A DNA stretch of 64,000 nucleotides from Lytechinus variegatus (lineage: Eukaryota > Echinodermata > Echinoidea > Temnopleuroida > Toxopneustidae), in contig NC_054753.1 of NCBI RefSeq assembly GCF_018143015.1, positions 33,207,292 to 33,271,291 on the forward strand, read 5' to 3'. The position numbers were made by a program, and so were the translations under genes. Shown one piece after another: positions 1 to 10,320 of the stretch (within the stretch, counting starts at the first letter, position 1; every line of letters begins with the position of its first letter). The notes under the pieces are model-generated. The model saw only the letters and a program-made list of their open reading frames with translations. It ran no database searches and was not told where the DNA came from.

Positions 1-890
1 CATTATAATTCATTTCATGGACACAAGAAGGTGAAGGCACACCTCTTATTTTTTATAGCTTTTACCTCTTGAGGTGCAAACACTGGTTATGCAATAGATA
101 GTTCTTTTATCACATTTGTACAAAGATATAGATATTTCAACCATATATCCTTTACCTTGTTTGCAAAGTCTTTATAAACAACCCTGGAAATATTGTCATA
201 CAGGATGTTGAAATAGCAGTAGTTTTTTCTCAAGGGAAGATACTGTGTATGTATGTCAAGCTCAGGTTGTTATATTTATTTGCACTAGATCTGGTTGAAG
301 TATCATTACATTAGTCATTACGTACATATTTTTTAAGAGCTCAAGCATATTACCAATTATATATCATATTTGTAAAGGTCACATTGTACAGGCCTATATT
401 AATTGGTAACAGAGCTCCAGCCAAATGTACAACTTATGTAAAGAACAGACTAACAGCTCAACTTAAGGAATCTTTTATGTAAATTGCTGGGGCAAGGCTG
501 AACATCTTCTTTCAGACTTACACGAAATAAGAAGATATTCTTTATGTCAATACATAGACCAGACTGGGCCCGCCTGGCCAGATGAATACTTACCATTTAC
601 TTGTTCTTGCTCCTCCATGTAAGTATATATTTGCTGGTCTCAAGTAATGAGATATTTAATTTTGCTGGACCAGCAATCTTTTTCTAAATGAACAATTGTT
701 ATTGAATAATTCTATGTCCAGCTCAGATCACACTTTTTATGTACGGTATCTGAGGTATTTTATTGGTGTCATGTATTTAATCAGTTTTAATCATATAGGC
801 ATATATTACATTCTTCTGTCAGGTTCCTTCGTATCTGTTTATATCTATTGAGATTGCACAATATATGTCGCATTCTGATGGAACCGGGAG
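1..890. other. No gene seen
   Basis: AT-rich sequence with no reading frame of convincing length or composition and no repeat I can name. It precedes the possible LTR at 898. Confidence 0.6.
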
Positions 891-897
891 GAATGTA

Positions 898-1464
898 GTA
901 ATTGGGCCATGTACATGCAGTACCCTATATGTATTAATATGTGTATAACTATAAGTCTATGTATTGATCTATGTTCATGTATGTATTAAGTCCGTGTGTG
1001 CTGTGTGTAGGCGAGGTGCACTCCTGATTGGAGGAGCCTTTATATGCTCCTACGCCTGCTACGTACGTGTGTGCGTTGCACAGCACGTACACAAGCTGGT
1101 GCTAGGAGATCCAGCGTAGACACCAAAGAGAAGAGATCCAGCGTAGACACCGTAGAGAGAAGACCCCGAGACGCCATCGAGTGAACACATCCCAGAAGCT
1201 CCCCACTCGGCGCCGTGGTCCGTTATTTAGTGTTCATAGAAGTCTGCAATATCTGTTATCTACCTTGTGGCATCGTTGTGCAAGTGCCAGGTGAGTATTA
1301 GTTGTTGTCACTGTTGTACCGTCGAAGTAACCCATCTGTGATTCGTGAGTAATAATCCTTGTCAGTGTCGTGCCTGTCATTAACCAACCACTCGGTTTTC
1401 GTATCTGTCTGTATTGTGCCATATCGCTAAACCACCCGCCATCCCTCTTTCAATTTTACTTCAG
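898..1464 (+). mobile_element. Possible solo LTR, Ty3/Gypsy type (fossil)
   Basis: A purine-rich run (GGGAGGAA) sits directly before TGTAGTAATTGG, the usual arrangement of a polypurine tract and LTR start in Ty3/Gypsy elements. A TATA-like TTTATATGC lies near 1040, and the right border is guessed at ACTTCA. A 19-bp motif (GATCCAGCGTAGACACC core) is repeated twice near 1110-1160. No internal coding part is visible next to it, so at most it is a solo LTR. The alternative is a host promoter and first exon ending at the donor-like CAGGTGAGT near 1290. Confidence 0.25.
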
Positions 1465-1595
1465 GCGTATCTGTGCGATTCTATTCTTTATTCCATTTCC
1501 ATTCAAAACATAATACAAAGTAATATAAAGTAATACAAATCAAATACATTATTAGAAGACCAACAACGACCATTAACTTTACACATGCAACACAT

Positions 1596-1928
1596 AGTGG
1601 TTGAGTGGTCTAAGATACGTGAAAGTCCGGGATTCTATCTTAACCATGGCACGAATGTCTGTGAGTAAACTCCATTGCTCTTTCATCCTACATTCAATAA
1701 ATGGAAATGGACCTTTGGCCTTGGTTACGTGACCTGAAACTCAGGCAGGATGTTCAATAATAGTTGATTTACCTTTATGTCCAAGTTTCATGAACTGCGT
1801 CTATACTTTCTAAGTTGTGATATCATTTTCAAAAACTTAACCTTCGGTAAGGATTTCTATGTTTTAGCTGCCGCCGCAGCCGTCGGATAAGCGGTGCTTA
1901 TGGTCTCGCTCTGCTATGCAGGTGAGAC
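1596..1928 (+). repeat. tRNA-headed SINE and dispersed tail repeat
   Basis: The head resembles a tRNA-Leu/Ser A box (GAGTGGTCTAAG) with a decayed B box. It is followed by TTTCATCCTACATTCAATAAATGG, in pieces also seen at 53760, so the two belong to one family. From about 1690 a second block runs on (GACCTGAAACTCAGGCAGGA, then TTTCATGAACT and AAAACTTAACC) and ends in CTCTGCTATGCAGGTGAGAC. I recognise that ending as a very common dispersed repeat of echinoderm and other marine invertebrate genomes. A piece of it recurs at 49390-49455. Confidence 0.5.
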
Positions 1929-2562
1929 AAATATCCAACTGAAAATGGGGTATTTTTTTTTCGAATTTCAGGCATTATACGGCCTCGAAATGCTTTCTTT
2001 CTCATCAAAATCCCGATTTTTGGGGTGATTTTGTTCCCTTTCTTTTCTCCTTCCACAGTGTTCTTTATTTTAAAAAATCTTCTACATTACATTATTATAC
2101 AAAATATTTCATACAAGACAGTGAAAAAAGAAGTTAAATATATAAAAATTATGTACGTAACACTTTTAACATGTACACGCATATAAATATTGAAATATTA
2201 ACTATTCAATATACAATAGATAAAGACAATATTCAGAGAAGATTTATCCACAAAGAAAACAGTGCTCCGTGTTTAATAAAGTGACTCTAAACCATTTCTA
2301 TCGAAATTTTTAATTTCTCTGAGATTTGTCGTAAATAATATATTTTTTTCCATTTCATAATATCGTTTTATCGTTCTGACATAATTGTGTTAAATGAATT
2401 ATTATTAAATAGGTAACTCATTTCTTAATATGATCATGATATAGTACTGTTAAGCGCATTATTATTTGTACCACAAAAACCAAACAATTTATTTTCATAT
2501 ATTAACACGATATCTTCCCGAGTAATTTGAAATATCAACAATTTTTTTTCGACCAAATTACA
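1929..2562. other. AT-rich spacer, no gene
   Basis: Only short poly-T and poly-A runs. No coding signal and no recognisable repeat up to the 3' tail of the LINE that starts at 2563. Confidence 0.6.
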
Positions 2563-2764
2563 TTAGATTTTTTTTTAGATTTTTAGATTCAGTTTTATTT
2601 CCAACAGAAATAACAAATATTGATACAAATCATTTTCATAGATTATAACAAATATTTACAATACATTAATAATAATCATAACTAACATATAAAAATATAA
2701 TACAAAATATTTTATAGACAAATAATATATAGTTAGGATAGAAAAAAAAAGTATCTGTGGAAAT

Positions 2765-2808
2765 GGGGGATTCACTAAAAAGCATAGCTTGTATAATGTG
2801 AATCCCCC
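2765..2808 (-). other. LINE 3' UTR stem-loop
   Basis: GGGGGATTCAC (2765-2775) and GTGAATCCCCC (2798-2808) form a perfect 11-bp stem. On the element's strand the loop contains TACAAGCTATGCTTTTT, where AAGC and GCTT can form a second short stem. Counterparts occur at 44519-44564, 50555-50598, 19306-19348 and 23598-23639. In related LINEs a 3' hairpin is the site the reverse transcriptase recognises; that role is inferred here. Confidence 0.7.
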
Positions 2809-3092
2809 TAAAGAAAGAGAATAGAGGAGAGAGGGAGAGAGAGAGACGCAATGGTTGCTATTTGCCTACGGAGATTTACTGAATAGATTAAAAAGAACAG
2901 GATAACTCACAGAACAAGACAAAACGAAAAAATAATAGAAAAAAAAAAAAAAAAAAAAAAACAGGACGACAAAAGGAGAAATAAACGTAAAATAGAATCA
3001 GGACAAATTTCGACCGAAAAGAGAGGATAAAACAAAATGATAGACTAACAAAAATAACTTTAAGTCTGAGAGGAGATGATAACGAGCGGGAA

Positions 3093-6000
3093 TTAGAACT
3101 GAAGACCTCGGTAGGATTTAAGTAAAACGTTTTTAAGTTTTCTTTTAAAAGAATATATGGAAGGGCTGTTTTTTATGTTATTGTCGAGGGAGTTCCAAAA
3201 TCTAGGGCCATCGAACATAAATGTACTCTTTGCTAATAAAGTTCTAAAACGGGGTAAATGAAATTCGTCAGATTGCCGAGTAGGGTAATTATGAAAAGAC
3301 CGATTAAGAGGAAACATAGAATCAAATACACGCGGAAGTGTGTTTTTGTCAAAATTAAACATAAATTGTCCTAAATGAAATAAATATAGGTCGCTTATCT
3401 TCAGCAATTTGCTATCAAAAAATAGTGGGTCAGTGTGTGAACGAAAAGCTGAATTATGAATAACACGAAGGGACTTCTTTTGCAGTAATAACAGTCTATC
3501 TAAAATGGTTTGATGGGTGCTGCCCCAGGCAAGTATCCCATAATTCAAGTAAGGCAAGATCAGGGAAGAATATAGCATTAAAAGTGATGACGACGAAAAA
3601 TGATATTTCAGTTTATTGATAATGCCAATATTTCGCGAAATAATCTTACATATACAATCTATGTGGTATTTCCAGGAAAGCTTATTATCAACGGTAACAC
3701 CGAGAAATTTAATGAATGTGACACTTTCTAAATTAGTTTCGTCTAAAACAATGTCCATGGGAAGTGTATCAATGGAATTGCTAAATAGCATATATTTAGT
3801 TTTAAGTAAATTAAGAGACAATTTGTTGGATCTTATCCATTGTGTGACTTTTAAAAGTTCATTATTAATTGTATTTACTAAGGTATATGGATTTTTATGG
3901 GAATAAAATATATTAGAATCGTCTGCAAAAAGAATGAACGAAAGGATATCAGATGATTTACAAAAGTCATTAATATAAATAATAAATAATAAAGGGCCTA
4001 ACAGACTGCCTTGCGGGACTCCACAATTAATGTACTGCATATTGGATGCATGACCATTCAAAGATACAAATTGACGTCTGTCGGATAAGTAGCTTCTGAA
4101 CCACTCCAAGGCCTTCCCGCGCACACCATAATGAGAAAGTTTATGTAATAAGATATCATGGTTAATGGTGTCGAAGGCCTTGGAGAAGTCCAGAAAAATG
4201 CCGACTAGATGTGAGCAATTATCAAAAGCGTGAGCCACTTTATCAACGAAATTCAGTAATGCATGTTCTGTGTTGTGTTTTTCTCTAAATCCAAACTGAA
4301 AATTAGAAAAAATATTGTGAGATTTTAAAAAATCAATTGTTTTGCTATAAACCACTTTTTCTAAAATTTTTGACAAGGATGATAATAAAGAAATTGGGCG
4401 ATAATTACTGACACTTAACTTGTCACCCTTTTTGTATAATGGAATGACCTTGGCAATTTTCATGCGATCAGGGACTTGACCGGAGGTTAGAGAAATGTTA
4501 AAAATATATGTCAAAGGATCGACAATTTCAGATATTATACCTTTTAAAATAAAGTTATTGACATCATCATAACCAGGACTTTTTTTATTATTCAAATTAG
4601 ATACAATATCAGTAATATCTTTTTTCACTACGGGAGTGAAAAATATTGAACTAGAATTAGGTGTACCTAGGTAATCATAAAAGTGGTTTGTTGAAGGGGG
4701 GATGTCTGTAGCTAGGTTAGTTCCTATAGATGAAAAATAGTCATTAAAAATATTAGCTATATCATCAGGATCTCCAATAATATCACCGTTAGACCTTATT
4801 TCAGTTATATCGGACTTGTTATTGGATAAATTCATAGCTTGTTTAAGAACTTTCCATGTATTTTGAATGTCGTGTTTATACAGAATTATTTGATCAGTAA
4901 AATATCTTTTCTTTGCCAAACGTATTGTTTTGGTTAAAGTATTCTTATATGTGGTGTATTTAGCTTTAGCCTGAAGAGTGCCTTTAAGTTTGGAATTATA
5001 ATATAAATTATTTTTTCTGTTGATTGAACGCAAAAGTGCTTTAGATATCCAAGGAAGTCTTGGTGATTTTTTGTAGTTAGTTTGTCTATCTTTTACTTTT
5101 GGAATATGCTTATCTAATTCACTAATAAAAATATTCAGAAAGTTATTGAAGCATATGTTTACATCATTATTGTTATAAATAGGTGACCAGTCAACAGACT
5201 CTAACGAAACACCCAGTCTTGCGAGATTCTCTGGAGTAGGTCTCCGCCTTGATGGCTTGGAAGGATTAATACATGAGTGCTTAAGGGTAAAATGTGACAT
5301 AATAGGAAAGTGATCAGTCAGATCAGATAATATTATTTCAGAATCAGGAGTCGGCATGACGTTACAAAATATGTTATCAATAAGTGTTGCAGAGCGATCG
5401 GCAATGCGAGTGGGTTTTGATATTAATGGCAAATATGAAGATGTCAAAAATGTTTCAAGAAATTCATGGGCAGTATTGTTACTGTCATGCTTCAATATAT
5501 CGATATTGAAATCCCCTAAAATAAAAACATGTTTGTTCACCAACAATGGATTTCTAACCAAGTTAGAAAGGTAAAGTAAAAAATCATTATGATTAGAATT
5601 TGGTGGTCTATATATAACACCTATGATTATATTTTTGGAATTTGGGACATTGATTTCGATAAAAAGTGACTCTACATATTCATTCATATTAGTGATTTCG
5701 TTGTGAATTTTGTATTCGTAATTGTGGGAAACATATAATGCAACACCACCGCCATGTCTATCTTTCCTGTTATTAAAAACGAAATCATATTGATCTAGTG
5801 AAAATGGAATATTGGATTCATCAGTTAACCAAGTTTCTGTAAGTCCAATAATGGAAAATGAATTTCTAGATGAATTATTGTCTAATAGCAGTTGGAACTC
5901 TTCGAAGTGTTTATTTATGCTTCTTATGTTTAAATGTAATAAAGAAAAAATATCTTTGGAGAATTGTCTAGTAGTGTTTTTGAATTGAAGTTCAGTGATG

Positions 6001-6098
6001 TATTCTGATGAAGGATTGCGAATTAAATCATGATCAGTGTGGAAATCAAGAAGTTCTGATGATGCATTAATGTTGTTTGCTACAAAGTGGTTGTACAC
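3093..6098 (-). CDS. LINE endonuclease-reverse transcriptase, uninterrupted
   Basis: The frame is 1001 codons with no internal stop. The endonuclease occupies roughly residues 45-275: NIRSI near the start, the catalytic Glu in GLTETWL, GDFNID, and the terminal SDLTDHFPI with its His. The reverse transcriptase occupies roughly 470-790: NKKSPGYDD, SNYRPISLLSSLSKILEK, FLDFSKAFDTINHDIL, GVPQGSLLGPLLF and the catalytic FILFADDSN. The C-terminal region ends in GPRFWNSLDNNIKNS and FKRKLK, typical of Jockey/CR1-group proteins. The listed start is a GTG. The frame is open about 50 bp further upstream and I see no strong ATG context, so the true N-terminus is unknown. All catalytic residues I can check are present, so this copy could be functional. 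It belongs to the element, not to the host. Confidence 0.9.
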   Translation of the reverse strand: MYNHFVANNINASSELLDFHTDHDLIRNPSSEYITELQFKNTTRQFSKDIFSLLHLNIRSINKHFEEFQLLLDNNSSRNSFSIIGLTETWLTDESNIPFSLDQYDFVFNNRKDRHGGGVALYVSHNYEYKIHNEITNMNEYVESLFIEINVPNSKNIIIGVIYRPPNSNHNDFLLYLSNLVRNPLLVNKHVFILGDFNIDILKHDSNNTAHEFLETFLTSSYLPLISKPTRIADRSATLIDNIFCNVMPTPDSEIILSDLTDHFPIMSHFTLKHSCINPSKPSRRRPTPENLARLGVSLESVDWSPIYNNNDVNICFNNFLNIFISELDKHIPKVKDRQTNYKKSPRLPWISKALLRSINRKNNLYYNSKLKGTLQAKAKYTTYKNTLTKTIRLAKKRYFTDQIILYKHDIQNTWKVLKQAMNLSNNKSDITEIRSNGDIIGDPDDIANIFNDYFSSIGTNLATDIPPSTNHFYDYLGTPNSSSIFFTPVVKKDITDIVSNLNNKKSPGYDDVNNFILKGIISEIVDPLTYIFNISLTSGQVPDRMKIAKVIPLYKKGDKLSVSNYRPISLLSSLSKILEKVVYSKTIDFLKSHNIFSNFQFGFREKHNTEHALLNFVDKVAHAFDNCSHLVGIFLDFSKAFDTINHDILLHKLSHYGVRGKALEWFRSYLSDRRQFVSLNGHASNMQYINCGVPQGSLLGPLLFIIYINDFCKSSDILSFILFADDSNIFYSHKNPYTLVNTINNELLKVTQWIRSNKLSLNLLKTKYMLFSNSIDTLPMDIVLDETNLESVTFIKFLGVTVDNKLSWKYHIDCICKIISRNIGIINKLKYHFSSSSLLMLYSSLILPYLNYGILAWGSTHQTILDRLLLLQKKSLRVIHNSAFRSHTDPLFFDSKLLKISDLYLFHLGQFMFNFDKNTLPRVFDSMFPLNRSFHNYPTRQSDEFHLPRFRTLLAKSTFMFDGPRFWNSLDNNIKNSPSIYSFKRKLKNVLLKSYRGLQF

Positions 6099-6150
6099 CG
6101 AATTAACCTGAGGGTAGCCATTTGAATTACTATATACATGATATAGGCGT

Positions 6151-7189
6151 ATTTAAATTAATGGAGAGGTCATCATTACTCAAAGAATAAAACGGCATAT
6201 CAATTAAGGTATTCACTGAAGTACACTTAGCCTCCCAACATTCACTACTACTTTCGGCATTGAGTTAATAAAAGAAGAGTAATTAAGATAAAAGGTCCTG
6301 TGTGGGAACAAATAAGTAACAGACATACAGAGAAACGAAAACACATACATGTACAAACAAATAACGAATTCATAAAGCTTCGAGAGAGGGAAGCATTTAC
6401 ATGATTTAGCAGAAATCTTCGTAGGCAGAGCGGACGAACGCGTCAGAGAGCAAAGACAGTGAAGATACATCGTTGATAATTATTACTGGAGAGATGCCCA
6501 AAGAAAAGATCAGTATAATAAGAAATGCAAGTGATGAAATATAATGATACTCCATACAGGTGGGCAAATAACAAGATTAAGCATAAGCAAAATCAATATC
6601 GTGGACATGAAAACAGAACATGAAAAGAGGCGCCCATAATTTTTGTATCGTACAATTGAAAATAGATTGTCATTGTTGCTAATTTTGGTATAGACATGCA
6701 AACAAGAAAATTACTTTAAAAAAAAAAAACATATACATGCATATACATGCACATACATACATATACATATATATATATACACACATATACAAATAAACAT
6801 ATACATCAGAGCAATGCATAACAAAGAATCGCCATAAATGCATAAAGGCGAAACAATTCGTAACTTGCAAATTTCATCCAACAAGAGTCATGTGTTCAAG
6901 ATATATTAGTTTAGTTTGGTGATGGATGTTCAGTTTTGAAATCGTTTAAAACACGCGGGAAATTACTCAATAACAAATAGTTCCTAAAACCTGCATTAAC
7001 GCATTCAAAAATACTTGTGAGTTATTATTTCGCCACCCAAAACGGAACGATATCCATACCAACAAGGGTCAGGTATTTACGTATAAACAGATACATTAGA
7101 ATGGTTACAAAGGCAAAATATACACAAAATTGTTTCATCATTATCAAAACAATTTTTTTTCTTTCAACACGTGCACACGTTGGTATCAA
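6151..7189. other. Spacer with ATAC microsatellite
   Basis: No coding region is supported. Positions 6733-6800 hold a degenerate CATA/TATACA microsatellite. The remainder is AT-rich and could include 5' UTR of the LINE ending near 6150, but no ORF1-like protein can be read on the minus strand. Confidence 0.5.
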
Positions 7190-7325
7190 TAATTCGTTTA
7201 TTTGAAGCAATAAGATAAAAAGAGCAATGTAGATAAAATTGCCTCGGTCATGGGCCGTGCCGGGAATCGAACCTCGGACTTTCATTGTGTAGTAAGGAGC
7301 CTTAGACCACTCGGCTAAGGCACAT
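7190..7325 (-). repeat. tRNA-derived SINE (Leu/Ser-like head)
   Basis: Read on the minus strand, the element starts GTGCCTTAGCCGAGTGGTCT (A box) and has a good B box (AGGTTCGATTCCCGGC), followed by a body ending ATTGCTCTTTTTATC and TTGCTTCAAATAA. The 3' part of the head lacks a matching acceptor stem, so it is not a tRNA gene. A shorter relative lies at 22945-23034, also upstream of a TRIM copy. Confidence 0.7.
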
Positions 7326-7669
7326 CACCACTGTGTGTAAATTGAATGGGTGCGCAGACATATAGAGCACCATTTGTTGTTCAATCTAAAAAAAAAAAAA
7401 ATGCCCGACCGAGATATTTCCCAAGAAAATATTTAATTTTAGGTGGATGGGCAGGATGGATGTCCCCCCCCTAGCCCTGGATGCGTTTAACGTACCAAAG
7501 TGAGGCAAGAAACCAATGGGCTCATAAATATTCATGTTAGCAATCTTTGCAAATTCACACAACCTTTACCAATCTCCGGCTGCACTGCTAATGAAATATA
7601 CATAAAAGAACTACATGAAAGGTACTCGCGCATTGGGAATTTCATGATGAGTTGATTAAAACGTATCAA

Positions 7670-7905
7670 ATATTTTTTTTAAAGATTGGTTGATTTTATT
7701 AAGCAAGCCACCACAACATGCATACAGTAGGAATTGATACAACAGGCTTGCACAGGATGACCCACGAAAACTCGAAAACTTATTTCCATTGGGGTCCTCG
7801 ACAGGATTTTTATATAAATTACGATAATAAAAGGTAAAAACATACTACTTACGCAATGAAAACAAAATATCAGAATTTACTATTAGCATTACATGATACA
7901 TGAAG
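7670..7905 (-). mobile_element. Probable LINE 3' end relic
   Basis: The plus strand reads TTGGTTGATTTTATTAAGCAA, the mirror image of the AATAAAATCAA tails on the LINEs of this window. About 75 bp further in, GACCC (7759-7763) and GGGTC (7792-7796) could pair around a TAAG...TTTT loop. There is no coding sequence left, so the call rests on tail and hairpin resemblance only. Confidence 0.35.
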
Positions 7906-7906
7906 A

Positions 7907-8160
7907 GTATAAAGAAGAAAAAAAAAGAAGAAAAGAAGAAGAAGAAAAAGAAGAAGACGAAAGAAGAAGAAGAAAGAAGAAGACGCAGAAGGAGGAGGAT
8001 GAGACAGAGAAGAAAGAGGAGAAGATGGAGAAGAATTATGGATGAAGAAGGAGGATAGGAAGAAAAAGAACAATGAGATCAACAACAACAGCAGCAATAA
8101 CAAAAGAAGAGAAGAATGGAAAGAAGGGAAAAGAGAAGAAAAAGAAGAAAGACATATCGA
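7907..8160. repeat. Purine-rich GAA/GAAGA tract
   Basis: About 250 bp are almost pure A and G on the plus strand, with a short CAACAACAGCAGCAATAAC insert near 8080. The same tract, including that insert, lies at 23035-23230 ahead of TRIM copy 2. It therefore marks the left part of the duplicated segment. The minus-strand polySer/Leu frame across it is compositional. Confidence 0.8.
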
Positions 8161-8329
8161 TCAGAAATTCCAATCATAAAATATGTAAAATAGATAATAT
8201 TACCTGACAGGGAAAGAACATGGTCTGCTAAATCATCCGTATAACATATAATTTGCATCTTCTGTTTGACTCTCGAGTGAAAAATATTCTTTAAGACAAG
8301 ATTCCTATTTCTTGTTTAGTCGTTGAGAA

Positions 8330-8810
8330 GAGAATTCCAATGTTTTATAGCATTGTAATAAAAGGAATATCCAGTGCTATGTACATTTTATGGTAGGCAG
8401 AAGCTGAAATGGATATTTTTGTATGATAGTTATGCAAGTCGGTAACTAGATTAAAGTTTGATCCGATATAATGTTACGATCTATATTGTGATAAATCTTA
8501 TGCACGTGGTGCAAAATAAGCTGTTTTGATCTTATATTGACTTCAAGAAAACCTGCTCCAGAGAATTTGGTGTAGACAACGTGGGTTCTGAGTCCACAAC
8601 AATTAATGAATCTAATCATTTTATTCTGTATAATTTTCAACTTCTTTTGATCAGATTTGCTTATGATACTAAACCAAGCAGGGTTAGCATAGTCTAATAT
8701 GCTCTAAATTATATAAGAGCAAATCAGAGAATACATCTTGCTTTTTGTCTATATTTATGTATGTTTGATTTGTATCTGCTTATAATGCTGTTAATAGAAA
8801 TGGAAAATAA
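8330..8810 (-). pseudogene. LINE RT C-terminal relic shared by two TRIM copies
   Basis: Minus-strand translation near 8446-8700 gives LKIIQNKMIRFINCCGLRTH and WFSIIS-like pieces, matching the C-terminal domain of a CR1/Jockey-group reverse transcriptase. The same relic, with SLYDYANPAWFSGISQSDQK, sits at 25298-25760 before copy 2. Because it is shared at the same place relative to two paralogous genes, the insertion predates that duplication. Copy 3 joins the paralogous flank only after this point (50793). Confidence 0.65.
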
Positions 8811-8869
8811 ACTTGAACTTTCTGATCCATACATGCACAAATAAGATACATGTGCAGATTAGAAAGAAT

Positions 8870-9343
8870 GACGTATTCTCTGTTTAAGCATGTATTGGTT
8901 AATGCTGAGTGATTGGAGGAATTATTAACCATTTCAAACTTTTGAAACTTTTAAATCATTAAACATACACACATATAATTATAAAAACAGCCAAAAAAAG
9001 TTCCCCATTTTTAAGTGCTTGAACTTGTTCATGGAATGGTTTTGAGCAAAGTAATTTTGCAGTATTCAATGCACTCATTTGCGTGAAAGACACATATCAA
9101 TGAATAAATACATAACGTACTCAAGTTCAAAGGTAACTGGGAATACCCGGTACTATTAATAGGAGGTTCAAATTTTACAATTGTAGTTGAATTTGTATTG
9201 AAGTACACAGCAGCAATAGCTTGAAGCCAGCTATATCACTGCGTTCTAACCCAAACTTGACGTTTCAATGCATCAATACGGATAAACATATATGTTTTAC
9301 ATTTATTATAATTTAGATCTCGTGTTTGTAAATTGATTTAGCG
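8870..9343 (+). promoter_or_regulatory. Conserved 5' flank of TRIM copy 1
   Basis: The block from TATTCTCTGTTTAAGCATG to the start codon is shared with copy 2 (25755-27025, interrupted) and copy 3 (50793-51222). Conserved pieces include GGTAACTGGGAATACCCGG, a TATA-like ACTATTAATAGG (ACTATTTATAGG in copy 3), CAGCAATAGCTTGAAGCCAG, and the 5' UTR GATCTCGTGTTTGTAAATTG directly before the ATG. No transcription start can be fixed from sequence alone. The conservation could reflect recent duplication rather than selection. Confidence 0.45.
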
Positions 9344-9979
9344 ATGGCTGAGAAGCATGAATCAGAGAAAGCTTCAAGCTCTTCACCGAACCTAATATGT
9401 CCATTATGTCTTGATATATTTGTCGAGGCGACAATCCTGACTTCATGTGGCCACACATTTTGTAGGCGATGCCTCAAGAAATACGATCTAACCCATCAGG
9501 ACCTTGATCACATGGTCTGTCCTCTCTGCAGTGAGATCACCAAGTTGTCTGCCAACCGTGTCGATGATCTCCGCCTCAATGTCTCCATCAACGGATACGT
9601 AGACGATTACAACGCCAAGTGTGGTGGGATGAACGCTGTCCTTGATATGCGCCAGAAATGCACGACTTGCAAGTCTCAGAAAGATGCTGTGTCATTCTGT
9701 AGAACATGTAGTTGTTACATGTGTGATAAGTGCTTAGACTGTCATCAACATCTTACACTGTTCTTTGGAGATCATAAGATCGTCTCCATGGATGATGTCA
9801 TCGAAGGGAAGGTCAGCATTGGTCATTTATTCGAGAAGTGTTCCATCCACAAACAAGAGAACACGGATATGTTTTGTGAGGATTGTAAGGTCCACGTCTG
9901 TCACAAGTGCGTACTTGTTGGTCATAAAGCTCATGAAATCAAGAACCAGGTTGACTTTGAACAAGAGTTGCGACGGAAG
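9344..9979 (+). CDS. TRIM copy 1, exon 1: RING and two B-boxes
   Basis: Exon 1 (212 codons) is joined to 12247-13515 to give a 634-residue tripartite-motif protein, probably a cytoplasmic E3 ubiquitin ligase by family. The RING is C3HC4 at residues 19-62 (C19, C22, C35, H37, C40, C43, C59, C62). B-box 1 spans 106-144 (C106, C109, C119, C122, C127, C130, H134, H144). B-box 2 spans 166-197 (C166, H169, C178, C181, C186, C189, H194, H197). The ATG follows AGCG and is at the same place in all three paralogs. The exon ends GACGGAAG before donor GTAATTTT, in phase 0. The protein differs from copies 2 and 3 at about 24 residues each, clustered in the loop at 123-140 of B-box 1. Large TRIM expansions with suspected immune roles are known in echinoderms and amphioxus; the ligand of this one is unknown. 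Confidence 0.92.
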
Positions 9980-10320
9980 GTAATTTTATTTATTGAACAG
10001 ATCATAGTGTGGAAAAGAACACTGAATTGAATATTGACACTGATAATAATATTAATGTCTATGATGACAAAAAAATATAATGAGAATAAACACTTCGATC
10101 AGTGAGGGGTAGGGGGAGGGGAGGAGGAGGAGGAGGGGGGGGGGGGAAAGATGGGGGGGGGGGACAAGGCGGCATCTGAAGTTTGGCTCCTAAAGGTTCC
10201 TCTCCTATAGAAGAACATTGAAATTGAATATTGATGATGATGATGATGATGACGAAAAGGGCTGAATATGGCTTTTAGAAGAAAAGGAATGATCATGCAT
10301 GTAAATAACATTAACAGTAA

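Larger units (their letters stand above)
2563..6150 (-). mobile_element. Near-complete non-LTR retrotransposon (CR1/Jockey group)
   Basis: The element reads on the minus strand, with its 3' tail of repeated GATTTTT-like units (plus strand) at 2563-2590. A 3' UTR of about 500 bp holds the hairpin at 2765-2808, and the coding frame occupies 3093-6098. Domain order is apurinic-type endonuclease, reverse transcriptase, C-terminal domain, as in Jockey/CR1-group LINEs. I cannot place the clade exactly; CR1 or Crack-like is plausible. No second ORF is recognisable upstream of the frame, so either ORF1 was lost by 5' truncation or the family has a single ORF. The A run at 2939-2961 lies inside the 3' UTR. 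The unbroken frame suggests recent insertion. Confidence 0.9.

Noticed and set aside
3616-3906. Plus-strand frame inside the LINE
   Set aside because: It is a shadow of the 1001-codon minus-strand RT frame.
7245-7325. tRNA-Leu or tRNA-Ser gene on the minus strand
   Set aside because: Pol III boxes are present but the acceptor stem and a proper variable arm are not, and a partial relative at 22945 continues with the same SINE body.
10099-10311. Minus-strand frame with polyHis and polyPro/Ser
   Set aside because: It is produced by the GAT microsatellite and G runs in the TRIM intron and is not shared as a frame by copies 2 and 3.
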